DNA from: Geminicoccaceae bacterium
Lineage (GTDB): Bacteria; Pseudomonadota; Alphaproteobacteria; Geminicoccales; Geminicoccaceae
Direction of reading: 5' to 3'
Assembly (NCBI GenBank): GCA_020638465.1
Contig: JACKIM010000001.1
Coordinates: 496,001-560,000 of the forward strand
Length of the DNA: 64,000 nucleotides
In this document: positions 8,031-16,930 of the stretch, in pieces
Layout: each line of letters begins with the position of its first letter
Position numbering within the stretch: position 1 is the first letter of the stretch
Position numbers and translations under genes: made by a program
The notes under the pieces: generated by a model
Databases searched by the model: none
The model's input: the letters and a program-made list of their open reading frames with translations, nothing else
Told to the model about the DNA's origin: nothing

Positions 8031-9332
8031 TCAGGAGGCGGTAACAGTCTCCAGAATCACGGGTGCGGGCGGGAGCAAGCCTTCCTTGAGCGTGAACGCC
8101 ATGCCGACCATGCCGACGGCCTTTTGCGCAGTGGCCTCGTCGCGGGCGTGAACGATGGCGAGCGGATCTCCTGCCGCCACGGATGCTCCCCGCGCCAGCA
8201 CCGATGACAGACCGACAGCGAAGTCGACGTTCTGGTCCGCGCGGACGCGCCCGCCACCGAGCTCGATCACGGCCAATCCCAGCATGCGAACGTCGATCGA
8301 CCGGACATGGCCGCCGCGCGGTGCCGCCACGGGCCTTTGAACCGGTGCTACGGGCAGTCTGTCCGTATGATCGAGGATATCGGTTCCGCCCGACGCCCGC
8401 ACCATGGCGCCAAAGCGCTCGGCCGCGGCACCGTTTTCGAGCGCACGGACGAGGCGGTCCCGCGCATCGGCAACGCCATTTGCGACAAGCAGATTTTCCC
8501 CCAGCGCCAATGTGATCTCGAGCAGGCGCGGGTCGCGATGGTCCCCGCGCAGGAACCTTGCCGCCTCGGCAACCTCCAGCGCATTGCCGGCATTGCAACC
8601 CAGCACCTGGTTCATGTCGGTAATCAATGCCGACGTGGGAAGGCCCGCGCCGTTGGCCACATCGACCAGCGAACGTGCGAGGGCACGGGCGTCGTCGGGG
8701 TCGGCCATGAACGCGCCGCTTCCCGTCTTGACATCCATGACCAGCGTCCGGGGGCCGGCAGCAAGCTTCTTGGAAAGGATGGATGCGGTGATCAGCGGCA
8801 GGCTCTCCACCGTGGCCGTGACATCGCGCACCGCATAGAGACGGCGATCCGCGGGCGCCAGATCGGCCGTGGCGCCAACGATCGCACACCCCACATCGCG
8901 AACAATGCGGCGGAAATGTTCCGTATCGGGAAACGTCACGTAACCGTCGATACTTTCGAGCTTGTCCAGCGTTCCGCCCGTATGCCCGAGGCCACGGCCG
9001 GAGATCATCGGCACGTAGAGGCCGCAGGCGGCCAGCAGCGGCGCAAGGATCAGGCTGACCTTGTCGCCCACTCCGCCCGTCGAATGCTTGTCGACCACGG
9101 GACCAGGCAGGTCCGACCAGTCGAGCACTGCACCGGATGAGCGCATCGCCAGGGTAAGGGCCACGGTCTCGGCCGTCGACATGCCGTTCAGAAAGATGGC
9201 CATGGCCAGCGCGCCGACCTGGCTGTCCGAAAGACGGCCGTCGGCGATACCGTGAACGAGCGCGTCGATCTCGGTGTTTTCCAGCGCCTTGCCGTCACGC
9301 TTCCTGCGGATGAGTTCCTGCGGCAGCATCAT
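8031..9332 (-). CDS. deoA: Thymidine phosphorylase
   Basis: DeoA cleaves thymidine and deoxyuridine with phosphate to give the base and deoxyribose 1-phosphate. The 433-residue protein has the family signature SGRGLGHTGGTLDKLES and the phosphate-binding KHSTGGVGDKVSL segment near residue 83. Its length is normal for the glycosyltransferase family 3 enzymes. The gene is last in a five-gene nucleoside salvage operon, 18 bp after deoC. Its 3' end is only 50 bp from a truncated IS66 transposase. Genes such as upp or add that often follow in related bacteria are absent, and may have been lost when the island formed (inference). Confidence 0.95.
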   Translation of the reverse strand: MMLPQELIRRKRDGKALENTEIDALVHGIADGRLSDSQVGALAMAIFLNGMSTAETVALTLAMRSSGAVLDWSDLPGPVVDKHSTGGVGDKVSLILAPLLAACGLYVPMISGRGLGHTGGTLDKLESIDGYVTFPDTEHFRRIVRDVGCAIVGATADLAPADRRLYAVRDVTATVESLPLITASILSKKLAAGPRTLVMDVKTGSGAFMADPDDARALARSLVDVANGAGLPTSALITDMNQVLGCNAGNALEVAEAARFLRGDHRDPRLLEITLALGENLLVANGVADARDRLVRALENGAAAERFGAMVRASGGTDILDHTDRLPVAPVQRPVAAPRGGHVRSIDVRMLGLAVIELGGGRVRADQNVDFAVGLSSVLARGASVAAGDPLAIVHARDEATAQKAVGMVGMAFTLKEGLLPPAPVILETVTAS

Positions 9333-9350
9333 GGCCCGTCCCCGTCCCGT

Positions 9351-10136
9351 TCAGCGCACCGCCAGCAATCCATCCAGCAGGCTCGACGCGCCGAAACGCA
9401 GATGATCGCGGCTCACCCAGTCTTCGCCCATCACCCGGTCGACCATCGCGAGATAGGCAGCAGCCTCGTCCGGAGTGCGGATGCCACCGGAAAGCTTGAG
9501 GCCGACGCGCCCTTCGGCTTCCTGGACCACGGCCAGCAGCAACGCCGCCGCTTCAAGCGTGGCACCGACGGGAACCTTGCCCGTCGACGTCTTCAGCATG
9601 TCCGCACCTGCCATGACGGCCGAACGGGCGACTGCCGTGATCAGGGAACTTTCCCCAAGCGTGCCGGTTTCGACGATGAGCTTGAGTTTCACCTGGGGAC
9701 CTATCGCCGCCCGGCAACATTCGACCAATTCACCGACAAGGCCGATATCGCCAGACATGACGGCCTTGAGTGGAGCGACCACGTCGATTTCGTCGGCACC
9801 GTCGGCTACCGCCGCCGCACTGTCGTCCGCTGCCTGAAGGATATCGTCCCCACCGTGGGGAAAAGCCACGACCGTCGCCAGCCTTACATTCGAGGAAGCG
9901 AGCCGTGCCCGGGCCTGCGGAACGTGCTGCGCATGGACACATACGGCAGCGACATCGGCAGTGACAGCCGAATTGCACAGGCGCGCGATATCCGCCTCGG
10001 TTTCATTGCCCGACAGCGAGGTCAGATCGACGAGCGGAACAATTCGACGAGCGGAGATGGCATCGGCCTGCGTCGCGCGCGCCCGAGCGACAAGGTTGTC
10101 AATGGTGTCACGGTTCGCCGCCTGATCAGTCATCAT
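9351..10136 (-). CDS. deoC: Deoxyribose-phosphate aldolase
   Basis: DeoC splits 2-deoxyribose 5-phosphate into acetaldehyde and glyceraldehyde 3-phosphate, the last step of deoxynucleoside breakdown. The 261-residue class I aldolase shows the Schiff-base lysine in GADMLKTSTGKVPVGAT and the second conserved lysine in GLKLSGGIRTPDEA. Its start codon overlaps the stop of the cdd-pun fusion (ATGA at 10133-10136), which suggests translational coupling. The deoxyribose 1-phosphate made by the neighbouring phosphorylases would still need a phosphopentomutase, which is not in this window. Confidence 0.95.
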   Translation of the reverse strand: MMTDQAANRDTIDNLVARARATQADAISARRIVPLVDLTSLSGNETEADIARLCNSAVTADVAAVCVHAQHVPQARARLASSNVRLATVVAFPHGGDDILQAADDSAAAVADGADEIDVVAPLKAVMSGDIGLVGELVECCRAAIGPQVKLKLIVETGTLGESSLITAVARSAVMAGADMLKTSTGKVPVGATLEAAALLLAVVQEAEGRVGLKLSGGIRTPDEAAAYLAMVDRVMGEDWVSRDHLRFGASSLLDGLLAVR

Positions 10137-11356
10137 GAAAAAATCTCCGTGAAAGCGCCGATCAACCGGGCCACTCGCGGTACGGCCCGCTGGCCCTGCT
10201 CAAGAGTTTCGGCATGGCTGAGCTTGCCGGCATCGAGACCGGCAGCACGATTGACCACGATGGAGAGCGCGGCAAGCGGCAACCCGGCATGGGCCGCGGC
10301 AATCGCTTCGGCCACCACCGACATTCCGACCACGTCGCCGCCCAGAAGGCTCATCATGCGGATCTCGGCCGGTGTCTCGAACGACGGTCCCATCCAGCCG
10401 GCATAGATCCCATGTTCGAGAGGGATACCCGACGCCACTGATGCGCGATCGAGCAGGTTCCGCAAACGTCGGTCATAGGCCTCGCTCATGTCGGGGAAGC
10501 GCGGTCCGTAGTCGTCGTCGTTGACACCGGACAGCGGATTGATGCCCGTAAGATTGATATGGTCGTCGATGCAAACGATCGTGCCGGCGTCAAACCCGTC
10601 GCGAATCCCGCCGACTGCGCTGGTGAGCAGCAGGGCATCGACGCCAAGATCCCTGACCAGGCGGACCAGCCGAACCGGCGCCTTGATGTCGCCCTCGTAA
10701 AGGTGCGAACGCCCCTCGATGCAAACCACCGGAAGATTGCCGGCATGCCCGAGGACGAGACGGCGTCCATGCCCCTCCACCGGGCGGTCCGGACCGGGAA
10801 GCAATCTTGTCAGGTCGAAGCTGTGCGCCACATGGATCTGGTCCATGACCGGCGCAAGTCCCGACCCCAGAACCAGCCCCAGCCGTGGACGAAGCGCGTG
10901 CGCCGCTTCCAGCACGTCATCCATGGCGCCCGGAGCAGAACTCTGTCCTTCGCCTCCGCCACCGGATTTGACCAAATCGGCCGGCCCGAAGGCCGCGGGA
11001 AGCAGATCGCCGATACTCATCGTCAGACATTCCCCACTCGTGCCCACCATATGGACGGGAGCAATGGCAGTGGCGTGTTCGTACAGCAATTGCCTGCAAC
11101 CGCCACAGGGCGCACATGGACGCTCTCCGCTGCCGGCGACAGCGACTTCGGCGATCCGGCTTTCGCCCGCGGCGATCATGGCCGATACCGCGCTACGCTC
11201 GGCACAATGCCCCAATGGATACGCGGCATTCTCCACGTTGGCCCCCGTGAATACGGTTCCCGATACTGTGCGGATGGCACAACCGACGGAGAACTTCGAA
11301 TAGGCCGCATAGGCGCGGGCACGGACCCCGCGTGCAGCTTCGAGAAGATCGCTCAT
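10133..11356 (-). CDS. Fused cytidine deaminase-purine nucleoside phosphorylase
   Basis: One 407-residue reading frame joins two salvage enzymes. Residues 1-130 form a cytidine deaminase with GHCAERSA (Cys51 and Glu53) and CAPCGGC (Cys81, Cys84), the zinc site. Residues 145-407 form a trimeric-type purine nucleoside phosphorylase with LVLGSGLAP, GRSHLYEGD, GPSFETPAEIRM, GMSVVAEAIAAAH and VVNRAAGL. They are linked by a flexible SGGGGEGQSSAPGA segment with no stop codon. The linker DNA contains GGAGG, and an in-frame ATG at 10924 would give a 263-residue phosphorylase of normal size, so both a fusion and a separately initiated product are possible. It overlaps the upstream permease and downstream deoC genes by ATGA. 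Separate genes are the usual arrangement. Confidence 0.85.
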   Translation of the reverse strand: MSDLLEAARGVRARAYAAYSKFSVGCAIRTVSGTVFTGANVENAAYPLGHCAERSAVSAMIAAGESRIAEVAVAGSGERPCAPCGGCRQLLYEHATAIAPVHMVGTSGECLTMSIGDLLPAAFGPADLVKSGGGGEGQSSAPGAMDDVLEAAHALRPRLGLVLGSGLAPVMDQIHVAHSFDLTRLLPGPDRPVEGHGRRLVLGHAGNLPVVCIEGRSHLYEGDIKAPVRLVRLVRDLGVDALLLTSAVGGIRDGFDAGTIVCIDDHINLTGINPLSGVNDDDYGPRFPDMSEAYDRRLRNLLDRASVASGIPLEHGIYAGWMGPSFETPAEIRMMSLLGGDVVGMSVVAEAIAAAHAGLPLAALSIVVNRAAGLDAGKLSHAETLEQGQRAVPRVARLIGAFTEIFS

Positions 11357-12327
11357 CGTTCCTTCACATAGGGTTGGCCGATGGCGCGGGGAGCGACCGC
11401 ACGGCCGACAAAGCCCGCCAGCAGCAGGATGGTGAGCAGGTAGGGCAGGGCCTGAATGGCCTGTGTCGGAATTTGCCCGACCCCGGGAATATCGACGCCT
11501 TGCAAACGAGCCTGCAGGGCATCGGTAAAGGCAAACAATAGGCAGGCGAATACCGTCGGAACAGGTCTCCACTTGCCGAAGATCAACGCAGCGAGCGCCA
11601 GATAGCCCTTGCCGGCCGTCATGTCGCGAATGAACCCGACATTCTGCGCGATGGACAGATAGGCGCCGGCGATACCGCAAAGGAGACCGGTTACCATCAG
11701 CGCCTTGTAGCGCATGAACGTTACCGATATTCCGGCGGTATCCACCGCACTGGGATTTTCTCCCACCGCTCGCAAACGCAGGCCGAACCGCGTCCTGTAC
11801 AACACCCAGGAGACCAGTGGCACGGAGAGGACAGCGACATAGACCAGGATGTTGTGCCCGCTGATGACCTCGACATAGAGAGGACCCAGGACCGGAATGT
11901 CGCCGATGGCCTCGCGGAACGGCAGTTCTACCGGCTGGAAGCGCGCGCCCGTGCCCTGGACCGGTACCCGTCCGGCCTGATGAAACCACGCGTCGGCAAG
12001 TGTCGGTCCAAGCCCGGCCACGGTGATGTTGATGGCCATCCCCGAAACGACCTGGTCGCCGCGATGGGTAATGCTGGCGAAGCCGTGGACCATCGCCAGG
12101 GACAGGGACACGATCACGGCGGCAAGAAGGCCGATCCACGCCGACCCGGTGGCCGCAGCCGCGGCGGCGGCGGCGAACGCAGCGCCCAGCATCTTGCCCT
12201 CAAGACCGATGTCGACCACCCCCGAGCGTTCGGAAAACAGGCCGGCAAGGGCGGCGAGGATGAGCGGCGTGGCGAGGCGGATGGTGCTGTCGAGCAGAAG
12301 CAGGAAGGAAAGATAGCCCGTATCCAT
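11353..12327 (-). CDS. Nucleoside ABC transporter permease (NupQ/YufQ type)
   Basis: A 324-residue inner-membrane permease of the BPD-transporter-2 (LIV/ribose) superfamily. It has an early LAALAGLFSERSGVVDIGLEG motif, diagnostic of the shorter permease in nucleoside uptake systems with BMP-family binding proteins, and the RAVGENPSAVDTAGI cytoplasmic loop. About eight to nine hydrophobic segments are seen. It sits 2 bp after the partner permease and overlaps cdd-pun by ATGA, which fits import of nucleosides for the salvage enzymes. The ATP-binding subunit and the BMP lipoprotein that normally complete the transporter are not next to it. Confidence 0.88.
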   Translation of the reverse strand: MDTGYLSFLLLLDSTIRLATPLILAALAGLFSERSGVVDIGLEGKMLGAAFAAAAAAAATGSAWIGLLAAVIVSLSLAMVHGFASITHRGDQVVSGMAINITVAGLGPTLADAWFHQAGRVPVQGTGARFQPVELPFREAIGDIPVLGPLYVEVISGHNILVYVAVLSVPLVSWVLYRTRFGLRLRAVGENPSAVDTAGISVTFMRYKALMVTGLLCGIAGAYLSIAQNVGFIRDMTAGKGYLALAALIFGKWRPVPTVFACLLFAFTDALQARLQGVDIPGVGQIPTQAIQALPYLLTILLLAGFVGRAVAPRAIGQPYVKER

Positions 12328-12329
12328 GA

Positions 12330-13433
12330 TCAGGCGGCTCCCGCAAGACCGGGTCGCATGAAGATCCGCCGCAGTTGTGGCCGGAACATGTGTTCGAGCG
12401 CGCCCGCAAAGAGAATGACCAGTCCCTGGATCACGACCACCATGTCGCGGTTGATCGCCGGCATGTCGAAGGAAAGCTCGCTGCCGCCCTGATACAGGGC
12501 ACCGAACAGGAGCGATGCCAGCACGACCCCGACGGGATGGTTACGCCCCATCAGGGCGACGGCGATCCCGACAAAACCGTATCCTCCGGTGAAACCGAGA
12601 AGGAGACGATGCTGCGAGCCGAGGAGTTCGTTGAGCGCCATCATGCCCGCAAGCGCACCGGACAACGTCATAGCCAGCATGATCTGCCATTGTGGCGAAA
12701 TTCCACTGTAGATAGCGGCTGGCTCACAGCGACCGACCACGCGCATATCGTAACCGCCACGGGTCTTCCAGACGAAAAGCCAGACCAGCACGCAACAGAC
12801 GAGGGCGATGAGCAGCGAGGCATTGAGTGGCGAACGCTCCATGGAAATACCGAAATACGCGGCGAGTTCATGAAGAGGCGGCAACCAGATATTGGCACCG
12901 AAGGTCACGCTCTCGGGCGATTGCTGGCCCGGCTTTATGAGTACGTTCACCATCAGATAGGTCATCAACGATGCCGCGATGAAATTGAGCATTATGGTGG
13001 TGATGACCGTATGGCTGCCGCGGCGGGCCTGGAGCCAGCCGGGTATGAACCCGTAGACGCCACCGAAAAGGGCGGCAGCGGCAATGGCGAGCGGCACGCA
13101 AACGAGCGTGGGCCAATGGCCGAAATAGAGGCCGACCAATCCTACCCCGAGCCCGCCGATATAGGCCTGTCCCTCCCCGCCGATATTGAAGAGGCCGCAA
13201 TGGAAGGCAACCGCCACGGCAAGACCGGTGAAGATGAAATTGGTGGCATAGAACAGGGTGTAGCCGACGGCTTCGCCGTAGCCGAAGGCCCCCTCCACCA
13301 GCAGGCGCATCGCTTCGAGAGGGTTTTCTCCCAGGATCACGACCACAACCCCGGATGCAAGGAATGCCAACGTCAGATTGACGAGCGGCAACAAGCCCAG
13401 ATTCACCCAAGCCGGCAGCTTTTCCCCCTGCAT
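12330..13433 (-). CDS. Nucleoside ABC transporter permease (NupP/YufP type)
   Basis: The longer partner permease, 367 residues from the ATG at 13433, which follows GAAGAAAGG. An upstream in-frame extension to 13595 has no membrane or permease character and is probably not translated. It contains GEGQAYIGGLGVGLVGLYFG and FIPGWLQARRGSHTVITTIM, and the MRVVGRCEPAAIYSGI coupling loop typical of this family. It is the first gene of the salvage operon, so the promoter should lie in 13434-13702, a region shared with the divergent flp gene. I see no clear operator there. The missing ATPase and binding protein must be encoded elsewhere if the transporter is functional. Confidence 0.87.
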   Translation of the reverse strand: MQGEKLPAWVNLGLLPLVNLTLAFLASGVVVVILGENPLEAMRLLVEGAFGYGEAVGYTLFYATNFIFTGLAVAVAFHCGLFNIGGEGQAYIGGLGVGLVGLYFGHWPTLVCVPLAIAAAALFGGVYGFIPGWLQARRGSHTVITTIMLNFIAASLMTYLMVNVLIKPGQQSPESVTFGANIWLPPLHELAAYFGISMERSPLNASLLIALVCCVLVWLFVWKTRGGYDMRVVGRCEPAAIYSGISPQWQIMLAMTLSGALAGMMALNELLGSQHRLLLGFTGGYGFVGIAVALMGRNHPVGVVLASLLFGALYQGGSELSFDMPAINRDMVVVIQGLVILFAGALEHMFRPQLRRIFMRPGLAGAA

Positions 13434-13702
13434 GCCTTTCTTCCCGTCAAAGCACGTTCCTGTCGCAAGCGAGCTTACCAGCGTGCCAACGACATGGCGA
13501 CAGGCACGATGCCCGGGAAAGGTGGCGGATTGCGATGACAGGCCGTACCGGCGCCTCGAACTACCGGTCCGCGATGTACTGAGAAATGATTCCAAATGGT
13601 CACGATGAAAATCGGCTTAGTTTCCGAGCCATTTACGTTTTCGAAAGGTTTTCAGGGCACATTCACCTTCGATGGGGTCTGTGAATGAAAGGAGTGCTTC
13701 AA

Positions 13703-13879
13703 ATGAAGACCATCAAGAACCTCTTGAAGGACGAATCCGGCGCCACCGCAATCGAGTACGGCCTGATCGCCGCCCTCGTCTCGGTCGCGATCCTGCTCAT
13801 CCTGAGCCAGCTCGGCGACCAGCTCGTGACGACCTTCACCAAGATCAAAACCCAGCTAGAGACCGCCAACACGCCTTGA
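13703..13879 (+). CDS. flp: Flp/Fap-type pilin subunit
   Basis: A 58-residue prepilin, the structural subunit of the tad adhesive pilus. The ATG at 13703 is preceded by AAAGGAG at 13688-13694 with an 8-base spacer; an upstream ATG at 13685 is less well placed. The leader MKTIKNLLKDESG is followed by ATAIEYGLIAALVSVAI, the Flp motif with cleavage expected after the Gly and the conserved Glu-Tyr pair at positions 5-6 of the mature protein. One transmembrane helix follows. It is the only pilin in the window and stands first in the locus. A perfect hairpin follows it at once. Confidence 0.95.
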   Translation: MKTIKNLLKDESGATAIEYGLIAALVSVAILLILSQLGDQLVTTFTKIKTQLETANTP

Positions 13880-13886
13880 TCGGGAA

Positions 13887-13912
13887 GGGTCGGCGGCTGG
13901 ACCCGCCGACCC
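13887..13912 (+). terminator. Hairpin after flp, probable attenuator
   Basis: GGGTCGGCGG and CCGCCGACCC form a perfect 10-bp stem with a 6-base loop, 7 bases after the flp stop. No T-run follows. A hairpin here would partly stop transcription or protect the 3' end, so that pilin is made in excess over the assembly genes. This role is inferred from position. Confidence 0.7.
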
Positions 13913-13981
13913 GTCTCCATGATACCCGCAAATAGCGGAAAATTCTCTCCATCACACCGTCAGCTTCCGGAGCCTGCATTG

Positions 13982-14551
13982 ATGACCCTTTACTGGAGTG
14001 AGGCGATAATCGCCATCATGGCACTCGGTCTTCTGGCGGTTTCGGCTATTTCGGATGTGACGAACCGGACCATTCCCAACTGGGCCTGCCTCGGAATTCT
14101 TCTTCTGTTCATTCCATTTGCTTTTTTTTCGCACGGCTCCGTTAACCTCGTTTCCAACCTGATCTCCTTTGCCGGTGTCTTTTCGGTCACCTTCCTTCTC
14201 TGGCGTTTCGGAATGCTCGGCGGCGGCGACGTAAAGTTGCTGAGCGCTGTCGCGATCTGGACCAGCGTCCAGATGCTGGGCCCGTTTCTGGTCATGGTGA
14301 CCCTCACCGGTGGTATCCTGGCGATTGCCTACCTCATGCTGTTCAACTGGATCCCCTACCTGATTCCGTTTGCCGGAGTCCTCGCCACCGCAGTGTCGCC
14401 ACCGCCGGAACCTGCGAATGAACCCGGATCCGGCCGGGACGAAGGAGACGGTTCCCCGCCGGCGAAGCTCCGCCTGACAGTACCTTACGGCGTGGCGATT
14501 GCCGTCGGCGGCGTTTGGGTCGTTCTTCAGCATGTGCCCCTGATTGGATAA
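13982..14551 (+). CDS. cpaA: Prepilin peptidase, TadV/CpaA type
   Basis: A membrane aspartyl protease that cuts the Flp leader. The ATG at 13982 is preceded by GGAG at 13969-13972, giving 189 residues; earlier in-frame codons have no ribosome site. The first catalytic Asp is in AISDVTNRTIPNW and the second in FGMLGGGDVKLL, the GxGD motif. About five to six membrane segments are present. A polar loop near residues 140-165 (PPPEPANEPGSGRDEGDGSP) is longer than usual. It lies between flp and cpaB, as in Caulobacter-type loci. Confidence 0.92.
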   Translation: MTLYWSEAIIAIMALGLLAVSAISDVTNRTIPNWACLGILLLFIPFAFFSHGSVNLVSNLISFAGVFSVTFLLWRFGMLGGGDVKLLSAVAIWTSVQMLGPFLVMVTLTGGILAIAYLMLFNWIPYLIPFAGVLATAVSPPPEPANEPGSGRDEGDGSPPAKLRLTVPYGVAIAVGGVWVVLQHVPLIG

Positions 14552-14557
14552 GCCAAA

Positions 14558-15445
14558 ATGCTTCAGCGCCTGATGATTCCTCTCATTGCCCTGATCTTCG
14601 CCGGCGCGACCGCCTACATCGCGCGCAACTGGATCGAGGAAAAGGACACGAAGCCGGCTGTAGCCACGGCCGCCCCGGTGCCGGAAGTCAAGTACAAGAA
14701 AGTGCTGGTGGCATCGAGTGCTCTCGGCATTGGTTCATTTGTCAAACCGGACAGTCTCGAATGGCAGAAGTGGCCCGATGTCGATGTTCCGGATTCCTAT
14801 TTCGTCGAAGGCGAGCGATCCAAGACAGAGCTCGACGGCGCTGTCGTCCGCCTGCCCATTGTCGTCGGCGAACCGATCACCGAGGACAGCATGGTCAAGC
14901 CCGGCGACCGCGGATTTCTGGCGGTCGTGCTCGACCCCGACATGCGCGCCGTGTCGATCCCGGTCGACGAGGCCTCGAGCAATGCCGGCCTGATTTCCCC
15001 GGGAGACCGGGTCGATGTCATTCTCACCCAGAACGTGACCGTCAAGGGCCCGAAGGACGAGGATATCGCGAGGCGGGTCAGCGAGACCGTCCTGCAGGAT
15101 GTCAAGGTCATTGCCATGGGCCGACAGATGGATCCGGCCGGCCTTGCGCTTCCCGACCAGCAGGGACGGAACTCCAACGGCCAGGCGCGGACCACGACGC
15201 TGGAGGTGACACCTCGCGGAGCTGAACTTGTCGCGGTTGCCACCGAACTGGGCAAGATCTCGCTGAGTCTGAGAAGCCTTGCCAGCAGGCGTACCCCGGA
15301 AGATCGGGTCGTGTCGTCGGTCCCTACATGGGATAGCGATGTCAGTCATGCCCTTCAACCCACCAATGGGAAGAGCTCTGAACTCGTGGTCATACGCGGC
15401 TCCAGCTCGTCTTCCGTCGATGTTCCAGCCGGCACCGGCAAGTGA
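14558..15445 (+). CDS. cpaB: Flp pilus assembly protein CpaB (RcpC/SAF domain)
   Basis: A 295-residue periplasmic protein anchored by an N-terminal membrane segment (LMIPLIALIFAGATAYIA). A SAF-like domain follows at about residues 45-110 (KVLVASSALGIGSFVKPDSL), then the RcpC region with RAVSIPVDEASSNAGLISPG and DRVDVILTQNV. CpaB works with the secretin CpaC in the outer part of the tad secretion machine. The gene starts 6 bp after cpaA and overlaps or abuts cpaC. The C-terminus is Ser-rich and probably unstructured. Confidence 0.93.
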   Translation: MLQRLMIPLIALIFAGATAYIARNWIEEKDTKPAVATAAPVPEVKYKKVLVASSALGIGSFVKPDSLEWQKWPDVDVPDSYFVEGERSKTELDGAVVRLPIVVGEPITEDSMVKPGDRGFLAVVLDPDMRAVSIPVDEASSNAGLISPGDRVDVILTQNVTVKGPKDEDIARRVSETVLQDVKVIAMGRQMDPAGLALPDQQGRNSNGQARTTTLEVTPRGAELVAVATELGKISLSLRSLASRRTPEDRVVSSVPTWDSDVSHALQPTNGKSSELVVIRGSSSSSVDVPAGTGK

Positions 15446-15459
15446 CAGGATTGAATACG

Positions 15460-16920
15460 ATGTCCACCTCCAATCCCCTGTATGTTCTCGCCAGCGGCTT
15501 TCGCAGGTTCGCGTTCCTGCCTGTCATTGCGTTGCTCCTCGTCACCCCGCTGTCAGTACCGGCCCATGCCGCCGAATCGAAGTCGATCAAGCCGGATCCG
15601 GTGGAAAAACTCGAGAGTTTCGAGATCGAGCTCCGGTCGGGCCGCATCTTCCAGCTGGATGTGCCCGCCTCCGCCGTATTCGTCGCCGATCCTTCGATCG
15701 CCGACGTGCAGGCGCACTCGCCCTCACTGTTCTACGTCTTTGCCAAGAAGACCGGAAAGACGACGATCTATGCCGTGGACGAGCACGAATCGGTGATCTT
15801 CCAAAGGGACGTCATCGTCGTGCATTCGTTGAGCCGACTCAACGACGCATTCAAGAACGCCATTCCCGGTTCGGACATTCGGGCGACATCGCTCGAATCC
15901 GGCATCCTGCTCACCGGCTCGGTCACTCGTCCGGTTGAAGCCAGCGATGCGGAAGATCTGACAAGGCGCTTCATCGGCGATGACGAACTCGTTCTCAACC
16001 GCATAAAGATCCGCGGTGCCAACCAGGTGAATGTCCGGGTACGCGTCGCCGAGATTGCCCGCGATGCCGACAAGACGCTGGGAATCCACTGGGATGCCGC
16101 AGCGCAGTTCGGCGACATGAGCTTCAATCTCCTGACCGGGCGAAGCTTCCTCACCAACAACCGCTCCACCTTCACCAGGTTTTCGGACCAGGCCGGCGAG
16201 GCTGGCACATTTCTCAGCGGCTATTCCGGCAGCGATGTCGTCATCGATGGTCTGATCGACGCCCTGGAACGAGAAGGTCTGGTTGCTGTGCTCGCCGAGC
16301 CCAATCTTACAGCACTGTCCGGTGAAACTGCGAGCTTCCTCGCCGGCGGTGAATTCCCCGTTCCCGTCGGTCGCGACCAGGATCAGGTCCAGATCGAGTT
16401 CAAGGAGTTCGGTGTCCGGCTGGCCTTCACACCGACGGTCCTCAGCGATGATCGCATCAGCCTGAAGGTATCTCCGGAAGTGAGCGATCTCGACTTCGCG
16501 AATGCCATCGAACTGGTCGGAACATTGATTCCCGCCCTGCGCACCAGGCGCGCAGAAACGACGATCGAGCTGGGATCGGGTCAGAGTTTCGCCATTGGCG
16601 GCCTGATTTCAAACAGTACCCAGAACAACCTGCAGAAATTCCCGGGACTGGGAGACCTGCCGGTTCTGGGACCGCTGTTCCGCTCGACCAGTTTCCAGCG
16701 CAGTGAGAGCGAACTGGTCATCATCGTCACCCCCTACCTTGTAAAGCCGGTCAAGGAGAACGAGTTGCGTGACCCGACGGAGCAATATCGCGCGGCCACC
16801 GACCTGCAAAGAATACTGGAAGGCCGCCTTTCCAAGCCCGCCATCACTCCGGGCGCCCAGCCGCCGAGCATCTCGGCTGGCGGACGACTGATCGGCCCTG
16901 CCGGCTTCCAGCTCGATTGA
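15460..16920 (+). CDS. cpaC: Tad pilus secretin CpaC/RcpA
   Basis: The outer-membrane secretin through which the Flp pilus leaves the cell, 486 residues from the ATG at 15460, which follows AGGA with a 9-base gap. It has a Sec signal (FLPVIALLLVTPLSVPAHA) and a pilus-formation N-terminal domain (FQLDVPASAVFVADPSIADV). A BON-like middle region and the secretin core follow: VLAEPNLTALSGETASFLAG, FPVPVGR, and the closing block LPVLGPLFRSTSFQRSESELVI. Length and motifs are normal. It is followed closely by the cpaD lipoprotein, its usual partner. Confidence 0.94.
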   Translation: MSTSNPLYVLASGFRRFAFLPVIALLLVTPLSVPAHAAESKSIKPDPVEKLESFEIELRSGRIFQLDVPASAVFVADPSIADVQAHSPSLFYVFAKKTGKTTIYAVDEHESVIFQRDVIVVHSLSRLNDAFKNAIPGSDIRATSLESGILLTGSVTRPVEASDAEDLTRRFIGDDELVLNRIKIRGANQVNVRVRVAEIARDADKTLGIHWDAAAQFGDMSFNLLTGRSFLTNNRSTFTRFSDQAGEAGTFLSGYSGSDVVIDGLIDALEREGLVAVLAEPNLTALSGETASFLAGGEFPVPVGRDQDQVQIEFKEFGVRLAFTPTVLSDDRISLKVSPEVSDLDFANAIELVGTLIPALRTRRAETTIELGSGQSFAIGGLISNSTQNNLQKFPGLGDLPVLGPLFRSTSFQRSESELVIIVTPYLVKPVKENELRDPTEQYRAATDLQRILEGRLSKPAITPGAQPPSISAGGRLIGPAGFQLD

Positions 16921-16930
16921 GGTGACCCCG

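Noticed and set aside
11357..12139. Upstream extension of the cdd-pun frame into the permease gene
   Set aside because: The extra 261 codons overlap the permease in another frame and are Arg/Pro-rich without a fold. The ATG at 11356, in an ATGA overlap, is a natural start.
12375..13538. A 387-codon open frame on the plus strand opposite the nucleoside permease
   Set aside because: It is Gly-, His- and Asp-rich with no domain, while the minus-strand frame is a clear permease with membrane helices.
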